Shown here piece after piece: positions 59,156 through 64,000 of a DNA stretch of 64,000 nucleotides. The notes under the pieces were generated by a model. It saw only the letters and a program-made list of their open reading frames with translations, ran no database searches and was not told the DNA's origin. The first letter of the stretch is position 1, and each line of letters starts with the position of its first letter. Both the position numbers and the translations under genes were made by a program. The DNA is from Ectobius pallidus (Eukaryota; Arthropoda; Insecta; Blattodea; Ectobiidae), in NCBI GenBank assembly GCA_964059195.1, contig CAXKWD010000003.1, forward strand, positions 21,868,606 through 21,932,605, given 5' to 3'.

Positions 59156-59462
59156 TATAACAAGTTATTAATATGGAATTTATTTCTTAAATTCAAGATT
59201 TTTAAATGACAAGGTTTACTATGCTTGTTAATAGACAATGAGCAATAAAGCCTTTAACATGTAAAATTTAACTTATACTGGGAGACACTGTAGAGACATC
59301 TAGGGTCCACAGTTAGAACTATGTCCACTAGGGGTTACCATGGTAACTTTACCGTACTAGGCCAATAAAATTACTTTACCATACTGCTACTTTCTGGCGT
59401 GTTAGCAGACCGAGAAACAGCCAATTTGCGTTGTGTGTACTAAAAAAATACTTTTATCTAAC

Positions 59463-59573
59463 CTGTTTTAGCAGTCTGACGGCAAGTGACATTTCAAAAC
59501 ATCCAGCTCCAGGCACCACTTCTGGGAGTGTTAATAAACAAGTTAATGTACTCAGAGCTTGTTTAATTACAAC
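59463..59573 (-). CDS. MKKS: MKKS/BBS6-like chaperonin, internal exon
   Basis: 111-bp minus-strand exon, 37 codons, phase 0 at both ends, with acceptor TTTTAACAG and donor GTTAGATA. It encodes VVIKQALSTLTCLLTLPEVV followed by PGAGCFEMSLAVRLLKQ. The VPGxGxxE pattern is the chaperonin-family loop seen in CCT (VPGGGAxE) and in MKKS as GGGCTE. It joins in frame to the exon at 63955 (upstream) and to the terminal exon at 53115 (downstream); the expected spacing from this motif to the C-terminal helices suggests no exon is missing between them. Confidence 0.72.
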
Positions 59574-59664
59574 CTGTTAAAAGGGAAAGAAAAAATCTAA
59601 TGAAAACATATTCCCATTTTATTCCTTCATAAATCAAGTAACCTAATCAAGACATACATACACA

Positions 59665-60872
59665 CATGGGCGTACGGTGAAATTTTGCTCGGGAGGGGTT
59701 CAATGTAAAGTCGTCTGAGCTCCATGTCCTTGCGCACATTGTGAATTATTTTTTTTTAAATTACTAAACAGTTGTATTATGACAATTAATACACTGTAAT
59801 AAATTGATATGCAGCTCAGTCTTTGAAACTGTTTTTCTTGAGATTTCTATCCATTTCTCGTTTAAGCTAGAGTCTATAAATAAAAACTTTCTTTTGAAAA
59901 ATTATCACAATACTGTATGGTGTACGGTGTATGGTGTATGGTGAACGTGTTACAATGTTTCTTCTCTTCATGCCTCTAATAATTATGTACTTTACAAAAA
60001 CTTTCTTTAATCATATTAAACACAGAAGTGTAGTCAGTTTTATTTAGGTATAGATAGAACCTAGATGAACAAAACTATCAGAGCTCCGGCAATTTGATCA
60101 TTAAGTGCCTGCTTACTCGATTAAAGGTCCGCCGGCGTGGTCTTGTGGTTAGCGTCGCTGACTACAGATCCGTCGGCCCGGGTTCGATTCCTGGTACCTC
60201 CTCGGATTTTTCTGAGGTAGGGAGGTCTGGTAGGGGTGCACTCAGCCTCGTGATTCCAAATTGAGGAGCTACTTGATAGAGAAGTAGCGGCTCCGGTCAT
60301 GAAAACCACCAATAACGGCCGTGGGTGTCGGCATGCTGACCACATGCCCCCCAATCCTGCCATCTGCCTACGGGAGATGACGCAGCGGTCGGGTGGTAGG
60401 CCAAGTCCCTCCAGGGATGTAGCGCCACGGAGTTTAGTTTAGTTTAGTATGGTGTACAGGGCACGTTTTAAAGTTATCTGTAAATTCACCGGTGGAAAAA
60501 CCCGATTAATGCCGATTAATTTATTATAATTTTGTGATGAGCTCGTGATTGCTATTGGCTTTACAAACAGGTTGATGGATTTCGGCGGGAATATTCTAGT
60601 TGTCGTTTGACAGATTCCAAAGGTATTTTTGTTTACTAGTAATACATCACTGTTATTAACCTGAAAAACTGTCAACACCACGAGATTTGAAACTTGAATC
60701 TTAAATAAATTACGACAAATCTTAAATAATGCTTTGATATGTACGAAATTGTAAAATATGCAACAACCGAATCAGAGTTTTTTTCCGTTCCAAGATTTAT
60801 AATCTTCAAAATATTGCAGATATTTCGGGAGGGGTTTCAACCCCCTGAACCCCCCCTTACCGTACGCCCATG
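59665..60872. mobile_element. hAT-type element with perfect 8-bp target duplication
   Basis: Ends CATGGGCGTACGGT and ACCGTACGCCCATG, flanked by CATACACA at 59657-59664 and 60873-60880. Subterminal GGGAGGGGTT and CCCCCTGAACCCCCC are also inverted relatives. No transposase; a SINE is inserted at 60126-60440. Confidence 0.88.
60126..60440 (+). mobile_element. Full-length tRNA-derived SINE
   Basis: tRNA-like head GCCGGCGTGGTCTTGTGGTT (A box) and GGGTTCGATTCCTGG (B box) at 60130-60194, then a body with GGTGCACTCAGCC, CATGCTGACCACATGCCCCC and GATGTAGCGCCAC, and a TTTAG-repeat tail (about 60431-60446). A truncated relative is at 38870. Confidence 0.85.
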
Positions 60873-61527
60873 CATACACACACACACAGAGTGGCCCAAG
60901 AAAAAGTTTCCTGTCTTTCGTTTGAATGTGAATGTGATGTTTTGACTGCTCTAAATTATTATTGTTTAATAATGAGTAAACATCTACAGCAAAAGGCAGT
61001 TTAATGTTTCTAGCAATCTTCTCTCAGTTACTTAATTAGTCAAAACACGCATTTCTGTTTGCATAGTGCAATATGACTTACTCGATTGAAGAAAGCGAGG
61101 AAATTGTAGTTAAGCATATGTGAGAATGGGTTCATCTGAGAGCAAATTATTCAATTACAAGGTTCTACCTTCTAAGTAGAGAACAAAACAGGCTTTTGTT
61201 ATAAAGTGGTGCATTAAGGGCACTATGCATAATTGCAAGAAATAAAGAGCTCCATCAGTTTGCATACCATGAGTTACTGAGTCTGAAATTAACCAAAAGA
61301 CTAGTCATAATCTGAATAGATCAACACGTAAATTGGTGCAAGAGGCACAAATAAGTAGGACAACTTTCCAGTAGTATTAGAGTCTAGACCTAAAGCCGTA
61401 TCACATGATGGGTCTCATTGTGGGAATATGTAGGGTTACCATATTTATGATTTCCCGAACTGGGACACTCCGACAGGGCTTTTCCCACAGATATTTTTAA
61501 GACTAAAATGTGTTGTTGGCCAAGCTT

Positions 61528-61801
61528 CTAAGTCTGCCGCCATGGGTGTATAGGTAGCATACTTGCCTTCCACCCTGGCGGTCCAGGTTCGATTCCCAGC
61601 CGGGTAGTGGGTTTTTCAGTACGAAAAACCCCGGGTTCAGGACTGGACATCACCCATGAAAATTATAGGCTGTATTTAAACGCCTTAAATTAAAGTGCGG
61701 TGGTGACTGCTAGAATAGGCTATAGGGTATTCACAATAGATCTATTAAGGTCGCAGTGTTGAGAAGCCGAAGGGCTTACACTACCCGTCATTAATCTAAT
61801 C
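61528..61801 (+). mobile_element. SINE with 12-bp target duplication
   Basis: Flanked by TTGGCCAAGCTT at 61516-61527 and 61802-61813. tRNA-like B box GGTTCGATTCCC near 61588; then AAAAACCCCGGGTTCAGGAC and a body ending ATTAATCTAATC. A different SINE family from those at 50500 and 60126. Confidence 0.85.
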
Positions 61802-61813
61802 TTGGCCAAGCTT

Positions 61814-62095
61814 ACAGTAAAGAAATATCTGAGGGGAATATTCGATAAATTTCAGAAATTATTCTTATTGGCGTTAAGTTCAACAAACGTTTGCAGTCAC
61901 TTTTTTTTTTCCTTCTTCTTTTTATGTTTGTCCATAGCCTGCGTTTTTAGTCGCAACATTCAATGAAGGGGCTATAAGGTATTTACAGCATAATTAGCGT
62001 AAAATTGTGTCTTGCGATTCTGTATTAGGATATGTGAATACTGCTAACTTTTATTTGGGCAGGGGAAGTTATGTGACTTTCACATCAGATTTTTA
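61814..62095. mobile_element. 3' part of the GGGCAGAGGAAGT element (relative of 42673-43424)
   Basis: Shares GTAAAGAAATATCTGAGG, TAGCCTGCG...TTTTTAGTCGCA and GTGACTTTCACATCAGATTT with 43150-43424. The SINE is inserted in its left part (the 42673 family reads TGTTGGCCAGGTATAGAG here). Confidence 0.75.
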
Positions 62096-63183
62096 ATAAT
62101 AACTTTTCACTTTAAAAACTAACAATTTCTGAAATGCAGTTTACATTAACAAAAAAGGAATCTAATCCAAGTTAAGTTACCTACTTACAACTTACATGAT
62201 GTTACTCAGGTTTTTCACTATAAGTATAAACAATTTCCTTTAGAAATTTTGAATCACTTTTGATGCTTTCAGAATATTCAAGGCATGTTAAATTTATGTT
62301 GATCTTGCTAAGCAGAAGAACATTATGATTCAAGTTTAATATTCTGTATGCTACGATGTGGTGCTCTCTGCCAACATTCAAGCATACTACAAGTTAAATG
62401 GTTGTTAGCCTACTTCAAAATCATATCATAAAGGCTAGACTGACTAGACACCAATATGAAACTAAAATACTGCAATAAAACAAAATATAAATAAAAACAT
62501 AAATGTTATTAAAAATATGAATGATGGAATCAACACAATGTAAACCAGTGGGACACCGAGACCAGAGCCTTCAAACAGGGACTGTCCCAATCAAAACTGG
62601 ACGTATGGTAACCCTAGGAATATTACAACTGCAAACATAAAAAATTTTTGCACTCTGCTTCTAAATGAGAGTCAGTTAGACCCTTTCCAGTACTTAATGA
62701 GTGTCCAGAGCTCGTTTCATCTCTTTAAAAATTCACAGAACCTATGCACTCCATGCTAAAGCATTAGGAACTTTCATACTTCATACAATTCTAACATAGA
62801 ATAAGAGGCCATATTGCAGGAAGCATATTCAGTTGCATTAGCCTCAAAGAAAGAAATGCTGTTTGCTGGTAGGACTTAAAGCCTGAAGGTAGTAAAACGA
62901 TGGCTGGCTTCCTTCAGAGAAATCTTACGAAAAATGTTTCAAGTACAACTTTTGGTACAAAGACATGAAATTTCAACAAAATCGTTACGAGCTTTTTCGA
63001 AAAAATTACTTTTTTTTATATAAGTGCTAGTAAATGCAACAGAAAGTTGTTGCCTATCTTCAACTCATATCTCCGAAAGATATCTACCCAAATATGTTTA
63101 ATTTTTATAAGACTTTCTGTTCTCTAGCTATGCTGATCACAGACACACTTCATGTTTTTCAAAATGGGATTTTTGGATATAGG

Positions 63184-63485
63184 TAGCGTTGCCACCTGTC
63201 CCGAATTTGCGGGACATCCCGCATTTTAAGAATATTTTCAGCATCCCGAATTATGCCTAAGAGGGACGCATTATATATATATTTCTTATTATTTTGGTAG
63301 CCTTTTCTTTTCTAATGTCAGTCTTACTGTTACATAGCCTATTCAGTTTTGGGTTTGTAATGAATATATACCATCTTTCTCTTGTCAATAAATTGTTCCA
63401 TGTACAAATTTAGGTATGAAGATCGGCGATATGCATATTTTCGATAAGTGTCCCTCCTTAGCCTTACCAAAAGGTGGCAACCCTA
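63184..63485. mobile_element. hAT MITE with perfect 8-bp target duplication
   Basis: Ends TAGCGTTGCCACC and GGTGGCAACCCTA, flanked by GATATAGG at 63176-63183 and 63486-63493. 302 bp, with a TA microsatellite inside (about 63269-63280). Related in its ends to the element at 61431. Confidence 0.88.
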
Positions 63486-63954
63486 GATATAGGGGACCTG
63501 AAAATGTGTATTTAAGTAAAAAAACTCAGGGTCGAACACAAAAGTTCCTTTACCCGCAGTATTTAGAGTTTGAGTAAAGAAAGTAAAAGTAAAATTGACA
63601 TTTAGTATGCTGTCTCAGGAACACACATAATGGGACTGGAATTTTTCAACAGTACGGAAGTCTATATGGGTATTTTATTTTATTTTGTGCTCAACTTATT
63701 CAAGTGGAAAGACGAAGCCTACTTTTAATTTTTTTTTTTTTTTGTGGGCCACTCTGTACGGCCTGTATACACACAGTATACATTATGTATATAACATACA
63801 AATACATATAATAAATTTCATTTCCAATTTTTTGCGTTCTGCCTTGATTTAAAAAATTAAAATATGCCAAAAAAAAATTTAAGCAAAACATGGTCATGAA
63901 AATCCTTTCCTTTTTGGGTGCTGTGACATGCACTTGTATTGAGGGTTTATGTAC

Positions 63955-64000
63955 CTGAACCTTTACCGGCCCACGACTTGCTTCCAGGCTGCCGCACAGA
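63955..64000 (-). CDS. MKKS: MKKS/BBS6-like chaperonin, upstream exon (partial)
   Basis: Minus strand: open frame LCGSLEASRGPVKVQ up to a donor GTACAT at 63954-63949. The exon continues beyond the window. It splices in phase 0 onto the 59463-59573 exon. Identification rests on that neighbour; by itself the stretch is too short to identify. Confidence 0.55.

Larger units (their letters stand above)
61431..62616. mobile_element. hAT-type element nested in the DUF4817 element
   Basis: Ends TAGGGTTACCATA and TATGGTAACCCTA, flanked by GGAATATG (61423-61430) and GGAATATT (62617-62624), 7 of 8 identical. Contains another element fragment and a SINE. Confidence 0.85.
60887..63756 (+). mobile_element. 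Old DUF4817-type mariner-like element, invaded
   Basis: Ends CAGAGTGGCCCAAGAAAAAG and TTTGTGGGCCACTCTG are inverted over about 13 bp; TA follows on the right only. At 61072 the plus strand reads MTYSIEESEEIVVKHM, as DUF4817 transposases start, and at 61340-61370 VQEAQISRTTFQ, the second helix-turn-helix. Coding capacity is destroyed by stops and by the nested elements 61431-62616 and 63184-63485. Confidence 0.6.

Noticed and set aside
58415..59160. Two mirror-image 86- and 73-codon frames
   Set aside because: Both are the arms of the foldback element; only the last ~18 codons before the stop match a transposase C-terminus.
1..64000. CRISPR arrays, rRNA, endogenous viral genes
   Set aside because: No spaced short direct repeats, rRNA-like blocks or recognisable viral proteins were found. 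The tandem repeats are contiguous 2.3-kb units.

Overview
The window looks like a piece of a large, repeat-rich, AT-rich arthropod (insect) genome. The reasons are intron-split host exons, several tRNA-derived SINEs, hAT, piggyBac-like, Tigger/pogo and mariner-like DNA transposons (including the DUF4817-type transposases common in hemimetabolous insects), and Jockey- and RTE-type LINEs. A cockroach-like genome would fit, but that is a guess. No prokaryotic operon, CRISPR array, rRNA or recognisable viral gene was seen.

Layout. 1-500: C-terminal fragment of a repetitive, transposon-associated protein family, broken by one in-frame stop. About 1030-36770: one related repeat landscape, a tandem family with a unit of roughly 2.3 kb. 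Its core (14333 to about 26080) is four full near-identical units plus a partial one on each side. On both sides lie older, diverged copies riddled with insertions (Jockey-type LINE, mariner-like MITEs, Tigger, palindromic elements, SINE, solo LTR, DUF4817 transposon). A 3.5-kb hAT element (10789-14332) sits exactly where a segmental duplication (about 7150-10788, copied at about 33420-36770) meets the tandem core.

36771-51990: a mosaic of MITEs, foldback elements, nested hAT and piggyBac-like remnants, and an RTE retrotransposon inserted inside an older Jockey-type LINE. Hidden here on the minus strand is a candidate small gene (a 56-residue ORF at 40450-40620 plus an upstream spliced exon at 40888-40945).

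51993-64000: the clearest host gene, a chaperonin-like protein of the MKKS/BBS6 type on the minus strand. Three exons are visible (63955-64000 and beyond, 59463-59573, 52690-53115), all phase 0, with introns of 4.4 and 6.3 kb filled with transposons. The larger intron carries an intronless 178-residue ORF on the opposite strand (54491-55027). A hAT element lies only 19 bp past the MKKS stop codon. The smaller intron holds a Russian-doll stack: DUF4817 element, hAT, a further TE, then a SINE.

All family names are from reading motifs, termini and target duplications by eye; no database or alignment was run. Boundaries with clear target-site duplications are good to a base or two; others are approximate.
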